From assembly GCA_902592345.1 (NCBI GenBank), contig CACJEE010000010.1, forward strand, positions 1-38,226: a DNA stretch of 38,226 nt. The letters are read 5' to 3'. Within the stretch, counting starts at the first letter, position 1. Every line of letters begins with the position of its first letter. The notes below the pieces were generated by a model that had not been told where the DNA came from, ran no database searches, and was given only the letters and a program-made list of their open reading frames with translations. The stretch comes from an uncultured Alphaproteobacteria bacterium. Its GTDB lineage: Bacteria; Pseudomonadota; Alphaproteobacteria; HIMB59; GCA-002718135. A program made the position numbers and the translations under genes. Below are positions 25,590 through 33,829 of this stretch, in pieces.

Positions 25590-26945
25590 TTATGCTTTTG
25601 AAACTTCTCTAGTGTTCGCGTTGTAAGATTCTGTAAATGGTATAGAAACAACTTCAGCATCTACAGGAACACCTGGTGAATCAGCATATTCATCTGGAAG
25701 ATGAACTTTGAATTTTTGGCCAACTTTTCCAATTGGGAAACCATTATTGCTAAGAGTTCCATCAAAGGGAACATAACCCATAGCAATATTTCTTTTTTGT
25801 TCTGGATGGTACCATGGTGAAGTAATATAGCCACAAGGATCCCCTCCTTCAGCAGGAGAAACTAACCAAAAATCAGGAGCATATTCCTCAATTGGTTTTC
25901 CTCCTAATACCATTCCTACTAACTGAAGTTTGTAAGGTTTATTTCCTGAAGTAATTTCTTTTTTCATTTTCTCCAGAGCCTCTTTTCCAATATAGTCACT
26001 AGATTTATTCCATTCTCCTACACCAGAAAGAGATACCTGATATCCTAAATTACATTGAAAAGGATTATGCTGGTTATCCATATCCTGACCCCAAGACAAA
26101 ATTCCAGCTTGAATTCTTCTATGGTGAGCTGGGGCTATTACCATTAAATTATGCTTTTTTCCTGCATCCAATACAGCATTCCACATATCATCTGCATATA
26201 GAGTAGCGTCATAAAGGTAAATTTCAAAACCTGCTGCTCCAGAAAAACCTGTTTGAGAAATTACACATTTTCTTCCGCCAACTTTTGCTTCAGCCAAACC
26301 ATAAAAAGGCATACCGTCTATGTCTACTTGATCGCCTATTAAGTCTTTCATTAATGCATGAGCTTTTGGACCTTGAATTTGCACTGGACAAACATCAATT
26401 TCATCAATTTCAACATCAAATTTTTTGTCGTGATTGACTCCTTGTAAATATAATCCAATATCAGAATCGGATAATGAGAACCAGAATTCATCTTTTGCAA
26501 CTCTTAAAAGAATTGGATCATTTAAAACCCCACCCATATGATTACAAAGAATAACGTATCTAGCCGCTCTAACAGATCCGTCTGCTTTCATGACTGGTAT
26601 TCTTGTTGCGTCACGAGTAATAACGTAATCTGTAAATGCTTCAGCATCTGGGCCTTTTACTTGAATTTGTCTCTCAACTGCAACGTTCCACATTGTAACG
26701 TGATTCTTTATTGCTTCATATTCTACCATTGCTCCACCATCTTCAGGTTTTACATAACCCCTTGGATGATAGACACGATTGTAGACAGTAGCTCTCCAAC
26801 ATCCAGCTTCCATAGAAAGATGCCAATATGGAGATTTTCTAACACGTGTTGAAATTAACATTTTAACAGGTGTTGAACCACTCTGCCTTAGATTATATGG
26901 GACCTTTCTATCTGATTGATCCACTGATGTAACATGTTTAATCAT
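25590..26945 (-). CDS. DmdA-like GcvT-family THF methyltransferase/demethylase
   Basis: This 451-residue aminomethyltransferase-family protein resembles the DMSP demethylase DmdA more than glycine cleavage T protein. Shared patterns are STRVRKSPY (32-40), ERQIQVKGPDA (91-101), GGVLNDPI (138-145), VQIQGPKA (188-195), GFSGAAGFEIY (233-243) and ILSWGQDMD (282-290). DmdA moves a methyl group from dimethylsulfoniopropionate to THF. This protein is roughly 80 residues longer than characterised DmdA, and its neighbours are N-methyl catabolism genes. The substrate could therefore be DMSP, a betaine or another methylated osmolyte. A strong AAGGAG site precedes the ATG. Confidence 0.78.
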   Translation of the reverse strand: MIKHVTSVDQSDRKVPYNLRQSGSTPVKMLISTRVRKSPYWHLSMEAGCWRATVYNRVYHPRGYVKPEDGGAMVEYEAIKNHVTMWNVAVERQIQVKGPDAEAFTDYVITRDATRIPVMKADGSVRAARYVILCNHMGGVLNDPILLRVAKDEFWFSLSDSDIGLYLQGVNHDKKFDVEIDEIDVCPVQIQGPKAHALMKDLIGDQVDIDGMPFYGLAEAKVGGRKCVISQTGFSGAAGFEIYLYDATLYADDMWNAVLDAGKKHNLMVIAPAHHRRIQAGILSWGQDMDNQHNPFQCNLGYQVSLSGVGEWNKSSDYIGKEALEKMKKEITSGNKPYKLQLVGMVLGGKPIEEYAPDFWLVSPAEGGDPCGYITSPWYHPEQKRNIAMGYVPFDGTLSNNGFPIGKVGQKFKVHLPDEYADSPGVPVDAEVVSIPFTESYNANTREVSKA

Positions 26946-26974
26946 GCTTAACTCCTTAAATAAATAATAATTCC

Positions 26975-27007
26975 ATTGCGGTATCTAAACTTCTTTTCCT
27001 ACGCAAT
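26975..27007. promoter_or_regulatory. Inverted repeat in the DmdA-like upstream region
   Basis: ATTGCG (26975-26980) and CGCAAT (27002-27007) form a perfect 6-bp dyad with a 21-bp spacer. It lies 30-62 bp upstream of the DmdA-like ATG, within the 161-bp divergent gap. It could be an operator or an RNA stem in the 5' leader. The arms are the most GC-containing part of an AT-rich gap. Confidence 0.35.
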
Positions 27008-27106
27008 CATAAAATCATCATAAATAAAAAAAACTGGGGAGCTTGATCTTAAAATGAACTAAATTTAGCCTATCTTTTGCCATTTTGGATAAATAAAGAG
27101 ATCCTT

Positions 27107-28000
27107 ATGAAATTATCTAAACTGTTTTTAATATTCACTATGCTTTTTCTTATGGCTTGTTCTGCTGCTTATGAACAAGTGAAAGAAATTGATATCAAGA
27201 ATCCTAAAACTTTTCAACAACACCTTTTGTATAATTATAAAGAGAATGCATCTTTTGAAGCTGAAAAAATGCATGACTGGAATTCTGCAAAACTCTATTC
27301 AGAAAAAGCACTAAGGGCTCTTGATGGTGAAAAAATATATCCAGAAAAAATCAATTATTGGAAGCTGTCTTCTGAAAAGGCTCAGGATATGAAATCAGCT
27401 TATAATAATTTATTATCAATTTATGATGAAGCTTTTATCAAAGATCCGAAAAATCTTGCCAAAGCTATAAGTTCCCTAGATTGCTGGGCAGAACAAGAGG
27501 AAGAGAAATGGCAAACATGGGATATTGAAAAATGCAAAAATGACTTTCACACTTCAATGCATGATATTTACAAATTTTTGACTGATTTAAATAAAAAAGC
27601 AGAAATAAAAGAAAATAATACAGAAGAGAGCATACCTCAAGTTGCAGTTGTTACAGAAAATGAAAAAAAAGAAGTAATGCAAATTATTTATTTTGACTTT
27701 GATAATTCCAAACTTAGTCAAATTAGCAAAAATAAATTAATTAACTTCATTAATAAAAATAAAAGAGAATTGAATAGATACATTATTTTTGGTCATACAG
27801 ATACTAAAGGTACTATCAAATATAATATGAGTCTTTCTATTAAACGTGCAGAGGCAGTAAAAGAGATTTTATTAAGTCTAGGAATCACTGCAAAAAATGT
27901 CTCAGTATTGGGCAAAGGCGAGAATCAGTTAGCAGTTGATACTCCCGATAATACAAAGCACCCAGCAAATAGAAGGGCTGAAATTAAAATACTAAATTAA
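27107..28000 (+). CDS. OmpA-family outer-membrane lipoprotein
   Basis: From ATG 27107 (ribosome-binding site AAAGAGA) this is a 297-residue precursor; a TTG ten codons upstream is unlikely. The signal peptide ends in a lipobox FLMAC with C18 as the lipidated residue. An alpha-helical domain (about 20-180) precedes a C-terminal OmpA domain with IIYFDFDNSKLS, FGHTDTKG and NRRAEIKIL, which binds peptidoglycan non-covalently. It is like Pal in layout but has a much longer N-terminal domain and no tol genes nearby. The helical part has no recognised function. Confidence 0.86.
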   Translation: MKLSKLFLIFTMLFLMACSAAYEQVKEIDIKNPKTFQQHLLYNYKENASFEAEKMHDWNSAKLYSEKALRALDGEKIYPEKINYWKLSSEKAQDMKSAYNNLLSIYDEAFIKDPKNLAKAISSLDCWAEQEEEKWQTWDIEKCKNDFHTSMHDIYKFLTDLNKKAEIKENNTEESIPQVAVVTENEKKEVMQIIYFDFDNSKLSQISKNKLINFINKNKRELNRYIIFGHTDTKGTIKYNMSLSIKRAEAVKEILLSLGITAKNVSVLGKGENQLAVDTPDNTKHPANRRAEIKILN

Positions 28001-28018
28001 CTTGGATTTGATTTATTT

Positions 28019-28027
28019 TGGTATAAT
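28019..28027 (+). promoter_or_regulatory. Extended -10 promoter for apaG-trkH
   Basis: TGGTATAAT (28019-28027) is a perfect extended -10 element (TGnTATAAT) in the 51-bp gap before apaG. The predicted start is near 28034, giving a leader of about 18 nt. No good -35 is visible, which is usual for extended -10 promoters. Confidence 0.6.
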
Positions 28028-28051
28028 GGGAAGACATAAATTAGAAAATTT

Positions 28052-28444
28052 ATGTATTCTAAAAAAACAAAGATGATTAATATAACTGTAAACCCATATT
28101 TTTTGGATGATCAGTCAGAGCCTGACGATCAACATTTTGTTTGGGCTTATCAAGTTACTATAGATAATCAAAGTAGTGAAAAAGTTCAGCTTAAAAATAG
28201 ATATTGGAAAATTATTGACTCTAATGGATCTGAGCAAGAAGTAAAAGGAGAGGGTGTAGTAGGAGAACAACCAATTCTAAATCCTGGTGAAAAGTTTGAA
28301 TATACAAGTGGGACTCCATTATCAACACCATCCGGTTTTATGGGAGGGCATTATGAAATGGAAACAAATGAAGGTAAAAAATTTGATGCAATTATACCTC
28401 AATTTTCTCTTGATAGTCCTTTTATTAAAAATAATTTAAATTAG
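28052..28444 (+). CDS. apaG: ApaG domain protein
   Basis: This 130-residue single-domain protein has the ApaG beta-sandwich. Conserved patterns include FVWAYQVTIDNQSSEKVQL, RYWKIIDSNG, VKGEGVVGEQPILNPGE and the end of the fold GFMGGHYEM. ApaG is linked to Co2+/Mg2+ homeostasis by genetics in enterobacteria, but its biochemical action is not settled. It has its own extended -10 promoter and lies 14 bp before trkH, so they may share a transcript. In many alphaproteobacteria apaG is close to the argD-argF region, as it is here. Confidence 0.95.
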   Translation: MYSKKTKMINITVNPYFLDDQSEPDDQHFVWAYQVTIDNQSSEKVQLKNRYWKIIDSNGSEQEVKGEGVVGEQPILNPGEKFEYTSGTPLSTPSGFMGGHYEMETNEGKKFDAIIPQFSLDSPFIKNNLN

Positions 28445-28458
28445 CATATTATTCATAA

Positions 28459-29907
28459 ATGCGAGATTTTCGCCCTATACTTAATATACTAGGATTGCTT
28501 TTATGCATTGAATCTGTAGCTTTATTAATTCCAATGTTTTTTGACTTGATAAATAACAATCAGGATTGGAAACAATTTTTTTTTATTAGTAGTCTTACAT
28601 TTTTAATTGGCTTCGTTCTTTATGTTGGTTTTAAAAAAGAAAAAATCAAGATTGATCTTCGCCAAGCTTTTTTATTAACAATTTTATCTTGGTTGCTAAT
28701 AGCTTTTTTTGGTTCATTACCTTTTGTATATTCAAGCTCATCCTTAAACTTTACAGATGCTTTTTTTGAATCAGTTAGTGGAATCACAACTACTGGATCA
28801 ACTGTTATATCTGAATTAGATTATTTATCAGAAGGCATTCTTATTTGGAGATCATTATTACAGTGGTTTGGAGGAATTGGAATAATTGTACTAGCAATTG
28901 CAATACTCCCAACCCTGCAGATTGGAGGAATGCAATTATTACACATGGAACATGATGATCCTTATGAAAAAACTCTTCCTAAAATTAATAAGTTTATTTA
29001 TGAAATTGCAATTCTTTACATAAGCCTGACAGTCTTTTGTTTTTTCTCGTATTATTTTTTTGGAATGAACGCATTTGATTCACTAATTCATTGCATGACA
29101 ACTATTTCTACTGGAGGGTTTTCAAATAAAAGTTTATCTTTTGGATATTTTGATTCTTATTCTTTAGAAAATATCTCTACTTTATTTATGATTTTAGGAA
29201 GTTTACCATTTGTAATATTTATTAAATTTATTCACGGTCAAAGAAAGTCTATTTTCAAAGATGACCAAGTCAAACTTTTTATTTTTTTGTTAATTTCAAT
29301 AATCTTTATTACATCGATATGGTTAAAAAACTATTTAAATATTGATTTAATTCAAGCAGTAAGATTAGCATCATTTAACATTACATCAATTTTAACAGGC
29401 ACTGGCTATACTTCTACAAATTATAACAATTGGGGAGGCTTTGGGTTGATTATTATTCTAATGATTATGTTTATAGGTGGTTGTGCAGGATCAACCACAG
29501 GAGGTATAAAAGTTTTTAGATTTCAAATTTTATTTAGAGGTTTTAGATTACAAATTAAAAAGTTAACACAGCCTCATGCTGTTTTCTTAATGAAATTTAA
29601 TAAAAAAACAGTTACAGAAAATACATATACTTCTATCATTAGTTTCTTCTTTATTTATGTTTTGTTATTTATATTATCTGCTGTTATATTAAGCTTTCTA
29701 GAAATTGACTTTTTAACTGCTTTGTCTGCCTCAGCTTCTGCAATTTCTAATGTAGGACCCGGAATTGGAGATATAATAGGTCCTAATGGTAACTATTCTG
29801 GAATACATAATATTGCAAAATGGGTTCTAGCGATTACTATGTTAGCAGGTAGATTAGAAATTTTTACCATTCTAGTATTATTTTCTAAAAACTTCTGGAG
29901 AAAATAA
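28459..29907 (+). CDS. trkH: TrkH-family potassium uptake protein
   Basis: This 482-residue membrane protein has four repeated pore modules. The selectivity-loop motifs are visible in order: SGITTTGST (about 107-115), TTISTGGFSN (about 215-224), LTGTGYTST (about 311-319) and ISNVGPGIGD (about 431-440). The short loop after each pore helix gives the single conserved glycine of the TrkH/KtrB filter. TrkH imports K+ and normally needs TrkA, which is not in the window. Its stop codon directly abuts that of the convergent lipoprotein gene. Confidence 0.94.
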   Translation: MRDFRPILNILGLLLCIESVALLIPMFFDLINNNQDWKQFFFISSLTFLIGFVLYVGFKKEKIKIDLRQAFLLTILSWLLIAFFGSLPFVYSSSSLNFTDAFFESVSGITTTGSTVISELDYLSEGILIWRSLLQWFGGIGIIVLAIAILPTLQIGGMQLLHMEHDDPYEKTLPKINKFIYEIAILYISLTVFCFFSYYFFGMNAFDSLIHCMTTISTGGFSNKSLSFGYFDSYSLENISTLFMILGSLPFVIFIKFIHGQRKSIFKDDQVKLFIFLLISIIFITSIWLKNYLNIDLIQAVRLASFNITSILTGTGYTSTNYNNWGGFGLIIILMIMFIGGCAGSTTGGIKVFRFQILFRGFRLQIKKLTQPHAVFLMKFNKKTVTENTYTSIISFFFIYVLLFILSAVILSFLEIDFLTALSASASAISNVGPGIGDIIGPNGNYSGIHNIAKWVLAITMLAGRLEIFTILVLFSKNFWRK

Positions 29908-30474
29908 TTATAAAATAAAATCACCCATATATTTTATGAGAAGCAACTTTGATTCATTAGATATATCATTTAAGCCCTGATAAACTAAATCATCTATAAT
30001 TTTTTCTCTCTCCTGAATTGATATGAATAATCCTGACGTAGTAGATCTTGAATTTTCTACTAATGTAGATGCAACTAAATTTCTGGAATCATCATATAAA
30101 TTAAATTCAATTAAATAAAATAATTCATATTTATAATTAGTTTTCTCATCAAAATTTTTTGCTTCAATATTTTCTATCTCATTTTGAGTTAATGAAGCAT
30201 CTAATATAGTAACGGTAAATATATTTTCATTGCCTATTGCTTTAAAATTATCGTTTACCCAATTAATAATTCTTTGGGAGGGATCAACTTCCAAAGTATG
30301 CCCTATATATGGATTAGATATTTTTTTTTCAAAAATTTCAGTAATTTCAATTGAATTAGAGAGTATATCAAATTTAGAAAACTGATTATTGTCAAATACT
30401 ATTCTTTCGATCTTTTCAATTGGTTGACATGAGAAAATGCAAAAAGAAACAAATAAAATAATTAATTTTTTCAT
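29908..30474 (-). CDS. Putative lipoprotein of unknown function
   Basis: This 188-residue precursor has a short signal peptide with lipobox IFSC (C16), then a soluble domain with no motif I know. Its secondary structure looks alpha/beta, with a conserved-looking NWVNDNFKAIGNE helix and a final QGLNDISNESKLLLIKYMGDFIL helix. The gene overlaps argF by 4 bp and must be co-transcribed with argD-argF. In many alphaproteobacteria the gene after argF is hslO (Hsp33); here this lipoprotein takes that place. No function is assigned. Confidence 0.7.
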   Translation of the reverse strand: MKKLIILFVSFCIFSCQPIEKIERIVFDNNQFSKFDILSNSIEITEIFEKKISNPYIGHTLEVDPSQRIINWVNDNFKAIGNENIFTVTILDASLTQNEIENIEAKNFDEKTNYKYELFYLIEFNLYDDSRNLVASTLVENSRSTTSGLFISIQEREKIIDDLVYQGLNDISNESKLLLIKYMGDFIL

Positions 30475-31355
30475 AATAAATTTAAAATAATAGCTTGTTG
30501 CACAAACATTCTATTAATAGCTTGTTCCCATACCACTGATTTATTACTATCAAGTAATTCTGAAGAAACTTCTTCATCTCGATGCGCAGGAAGACAATGC
30601 ATAAATATTGCCTCTTTACTTGCACTTTTCATTATATCACTATTTACTTGATAATTTTTAAAGTATTTTTTTTTAATTGATTTTTCACCCATTGAAACCC
30701 AAGCATCAGTCATTACACAATTCGCATTTTTAATTCCTTCATTAATAGAATTAGTAGCCATTAAATTTGTTTTATTTTTTTTTAATATTTTTGACTTATT
30801 TTTATTTAAAATTTCTTTTGGCAGCACTACATTTAGTTTAAATTTATATAAACTTTGTAATTCTATTAAAGATCTTAGGACATTATTGTAGTCTCCTATC
30901 CAACAAATACTTTGACTTTTAATGTTTCCTAACTTTTCATTAATTGTAAGAAAATCAGATAAAATTTGACAAGGGTGACTAAAGTCTGAAAGACCATTGA
31001 TTATTGGTAAAGCATTCAAGGAACTTAAATTTCTAATAATATTATGGTCATCGTTTCTAATCATAAGCATATCAATATATTGTGACAATGTTCTAACAAT
31101 ATCATGATAATTTTCTCTTTTTCCAAATCCAATTGATTCTGCATTAAGCTCAATAGAATGACCACCTAGTTTTTTAAATCCAACATTAAAACTTACTCTT
31201 GTTCTGGTTGACTCTTTTTGAAATATCATTCCAAGTGTTTTATCTTTGCATTTATTAGCAAATTTCTTTGGATTTTTTTTAATTTGTTTTGCAGTTTTAA
31301 TTATTAGATTTAGTTTTTTGGTATTAAAATCTGCTATATCTACAAAATGTTTCAT
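30471..31355 (-). CDS. argF: Ornithine carbamoyltransferase
   Basis: The 294-residue cytoplasmic enzyme makes citrulline from ornithine and carbamoyl phosphate in arginine synthesis. The carbamoyl-phosphate loop STRTRVSF (49-56), HPCQILSDF (127-135), and the ornithine-binding MHCLPAHRDEEV near the C-terminus are all present. It is slightly shorter than typical (about 305), with no motif lost. The ATG overlaps the argD stop by 4 bp, and its end overlaps the lipoprotein start by 4 bp. Confidence 0.97.
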   Translation of the reverse strand: MKHFVDIADFNTKKLNLIIKTAKQIKKNPKKFANKCKDKTLGMIFQKESTRTRVSFNVGFKKLGGHSIELNAESIGFGKRENYHDIVRTLSQYIDMLMIRNDDHNIIRNLSSLNALPIINGLSDFSHPCQILSDFLTINEKLGNIKSQSICWIGDYNNVLRSLIELQSLYKFKLNVVLPKEILNKNKSKILKKNKTNLMATNSINEGIKNANCVMTDAWVSMGEKSIKKKYFKNYQVNSDIMKSASKEAIFMHCLPAHRDEEVSSELLDSNKSVVWEQAINRMFVQQAIILNLL

Positions 31356-32527
31356 GATAAATTTTTTAAAGTTTCATCTATTATATTTATTGCTTCATCT
31401 ACATGCTTTTTATTAATTATTAATGGAGGAGCTAACCTAATTACGTTATCTCCAGCTGGCACACTTAATAATTTATTTTTTTTTAATCTATTGGATATCA
31501 TTATATTATTTTGTTTTGTTTTTATACCTAGTAACAGTCCTGCCCCTCTAACATCAACAATTTCATCATATTGACTTTCCAAATTTTTTAAGTTTTTCCA
31601 TAGATATCTAGATATTACATCTACTTTATTTAAAAATTTTTTATCAGAAACAATTTTTAAAACTTCTCTACCAACTGATACAGCTAGTGGATTTCCACCA
31701 TAAGTAGATCCATGCTTTCCTTTAACCATACCAATACTTGCTTTTGTTGTTGCTAAACAAGCACCTAAGGGAAAACCTGATCCTATTCCTTTTGCAGTTG
31801 CTAAAACATCTGGTTTAATTTTTGCCCATTCATGAGAATAAAGTTTTCCAGACCTTCCAAAACCACACTGAACTTCATCTAAAAAAAGAAGGATATCATT
31901 TTTTTTACAAACCTCCTTTATGAATTTTAAAAATTGAATTGATGCAGGTCTAATACCTCCTTCACCTTGAACAGGCTCTATTAAAATTGCTGCAGTTTCT
32001 TTATTTATATTTTTCGTTAAAGCTTTTTCATCATTGAAAGCTATATTTTTAAACCCACTTAATAAAGGTGTGAACCCTTCGGAATATATTTTGTTTTTTT
32101 GAGCAGATAGAGCTGCAAAGGTTCTTCCATGAAAAGCTCCTTTAAAGGTGATAATATTTTTTTTTTGTTTATTTTTTAAATTCCAATAACTTTTAACAAC
32201 TTTTAAACCACACTCTATTGCTTCAGCACCAGAGTTTGTAAAGAAAACCTTATCTGCAAATGTTTTTTTGCACAGTTCTTGAGCAAATAATTCTTGATTA
32301 TTATTTTTATACAAATTTGATGTATGCCAAAGTATTTCTGATTGTTTCTTTAAAATATTTACTAATTTAGGATGACAATGACCAAGTGAGTTTACTGCTA
32401 TACCTCCTGCAAAATCTAAATATTTTTTTCCTGAGTGAGTATATAAATAACAACCTTTGCCTTTTGCAAATATTAAATCTCTTTCACCATAAGTTGGCAT
32501 GATATAGCTTTTATTATTTATTTTCAT
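31352..32527 (-). CDS. argD: Acetylornithine aminotransferase
   Basis: This 391-residue class-III PLP aminotransferase converts acetylglutamate semialdehyde to acetylornithine. Motifs are NSGAEAIECGLK (98-109), LIEPVQGEGG (182-191), LFLDEVQCGFGRSG (214-227) and the PLP lysine K246 in ATAKGIGSGFPLGA. Family members may also act on succinyl-diaminopimelate or ornithine. It is followed by argF with a 4-bp overlap and preceded by an ABC-2 permease gene 9 bp away, so all lie in one run. Confidence 0.95.
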   Translation of the reverse strand: MKINNKSYIMPTYGERDLIFAKGKGCYLYTHSGKKYLDFAGGIAVNSLGHCHPKLVNILKKQSEILWHTSNLYKNNNQELFAQELCKKTFADKVFFTNSGAEAIECGLKVVKSYWNLKNKQKKNIITFKGAFHGRTFAALSAQKNKIYSEGFTPLLSGFKNIAFNDEKALTKNINKETAAILIEPVQGEGGIRPASIQFLKFIKEVCKKNDILLFLDEVQCGFGRSGKLYSHEWAKIKPDVLATAKGIGSGFPLGACLATTKASIGMVKGKHGSTYGGNPLAVSVGREVLKIVSDKKFLNKVDVISRYLWKNLKNLESQYDEIVDVRGAGLLLGIKTKQNNIMISNRLKKNKLLSVPAGDNVIRLAPPLIINKKHVDEAINIIDETLKNLS

Positions 32528-32536
32528 TTTAAAAAT

Positions 32537-33307
32537 TTAAGATTTTAATTTGTAACCCTTTTTAAACATTAAATAGCATAAAAAAAATAAACAAATATTT
32601 AAAAGCATAAGAATTAATGCGCCATATAATAAATGAGTATCAGACTTACCTATAAAAGAATATCGCAAACCATCTATATTATAAAAAAAAGGATTTATTA
32701 AAGCAAAGTTTTGCCAAAATTCTGGCAGTCTAGAGATTGAATAGAATGTTCCTGATAAAAATGTTAGAGGCAAAACAATAAAATTAGTAATTCCTTGCTG
32801 TTGATCCCATTTATCAGCCCATATACCAACCATAACGCCCATACTTCCCATCATAAAACAGCCCATTAGAGTGTAAAAAAATAATGCAGAATAAGAATAT
32901 ATACTGAGTGGAACAAAAAATAAAATTGCAAAAAATGTTACTAAACCACAAATTACACCTCTAGCAATAGATCCAAATATATATCCTATCGCAAGTTCAA
33001 AGTCAGATAATGGGGCCATTAGAACATCAACTATGTTTCCTTGAAATTTAGATTGACCTATACTAGAAGCTCCATTAGCAAATGAATTTTGTAGCATTGT
33101 CATCATTATCAGACCTGGTGCAATAAATTCTGCCAAATTAACATTATTAATTTGATTCACTGACCTACCCAATGCTAATGAAAAAACAGCTAAAAATAAA
33201 AGTGAGCTAATTGCTGGGCCCACAACAGTTTGAATGCCAACCTTGAGGAATCTAAATACTTCTTTTTTAAACAAAGTAAAAATACACAAATAATTATAGC
33301 TGAACAT
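32537..33307 (-). CDS. ABC-2 type transporter permease
   Basis: This 256-residue protein has about six transmembrane segments and the ABC-2 pattern of NodJ/YadH-like exporters: GPAISSLLFLAVFSLALG, FIAPGLIMMTMLQNSFANGA, SKFQGNIVDVLMAPLS and LSGTFYSISRLPEFWQ. Such permeases pair with a separate ATPase to export lipids, polysaccharides or drugs. No ATPase gene is next to it; the partner must be elsewhere. It lies 9 bp upstream of argD on the same strand, with no evident functional link to arginine synthesis. Confidence 0.9.
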   Translation of the reverse strand: MFSYNYLCIFTLFKKEVFRFLKVGIQTVVGPAISSLLFLAVFSLALGRSVNQINNVNLAEFIAPGLIMMTMLQNSFANGASSIGQSKFQGNIVDVLMAPLSDFELAIGYIFGSIARGVICGLVTFFAILFFVPLSIYSYSALFFYTLMGCFMMGSMGVMVGIWADKWDQQQGITNFIVLPLTFLSGTFYSISRLPEFWQNFALINPFFYNIDGLRYSFIGKSDTHLLYGALILMLLNICLFFLCYLMFKKGYKLKS

Positions 33308-33340
33308 GTTTTAATATATATTTAAAATTACAGTTTAAGA

Positions 33341-33350
33341 TATAATTATA
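33341..33350. promoter_or_regulatory. Palindromic -10-like box between recX and the permease gene
   Basis: TATAATTATA is a perfect 10-bp palindrome in the 47-bp divergent gap, giving TATAAT on both strands. For recX the predicted start would be about 2 nt before the ATG (33355), and no Shine-Dalgarno is visible there, so recX may be leaderless. For the permease the leader would be about 30 nt. Confidence 0.35.
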
Positions 33351-33354
33351 AATA

Positions 33355-33828
33355 ATGGATAATAAAGAAAAATTATTAAAATATGCAATTTATTATTTAA
33401 GTAAATATTCTTCCAGCAAAAAAAATCTAGAATATATTCTGAAAAAAAAAATTAGACGAATAAGTGATGAAAAAAAAATAAGATTTCAACTATATAAAGA
33501 AATAAAAATCATTATTAATAAATTAGAGCAACTCAAACTTATAAATGATACAATTTATGCTGAATCAAAAATACACGCACTATTAAATCAAGTAAAATCG
33601 AAAAATTATATAAAGCAATATCTTATTCGTAAAGGTGTTAGAAGCGAAGTAGCAGATGAACAGATCTCTTTATTTTATGAAAAAAATCAAAATTTAGAAA
33701 AAGAAAATGCTTTAAAGTTTGCAAAGAAAAGAAATTTAATCAATGATAAAAAAGATTATGAAAAAAAACTTGCTAAGATGGCAAGAGCTGGTTTTAGTTA
33801 TGAAATATCCAAAGAGATCTTAAAATAA
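33355..33828 (+). CDS. recX: RecX-family recombination regulator
   Basis: The 157-residue basic helical protein matches RecX. It opens AIYYLSKYSSSKKNLEYILK, the first three-helix repeat, and the repeat pattern recurs to the end (residues about 80-157, with YLIRKGVRSEVADEQI and KMARAGFSYEIS). RecX binds RecA filaments and modulates recombination and the SOS response. The gene is very lysine-rich, as expected in this genome. recA is not in the window. No ribosome-binding site is seen before the ATG. It converges with the AI-2E gene with one base between stops. Confidence 0.85.
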   Translation: MDNKEKLLKYAIYYLSKYSSSKKNLEYILKKKIRRISDEKKIRFQLYKEIKIIINKLEQLKLINDTIYAESKIHALLNQVKSKNYIKQYLIRKGVRSEVADEQISLFYEKNQNLEKENALKFAKKRNLINDKKDYEKKLAKMARAGFSYEISKEILK

Positions 33829-33829
33829 G

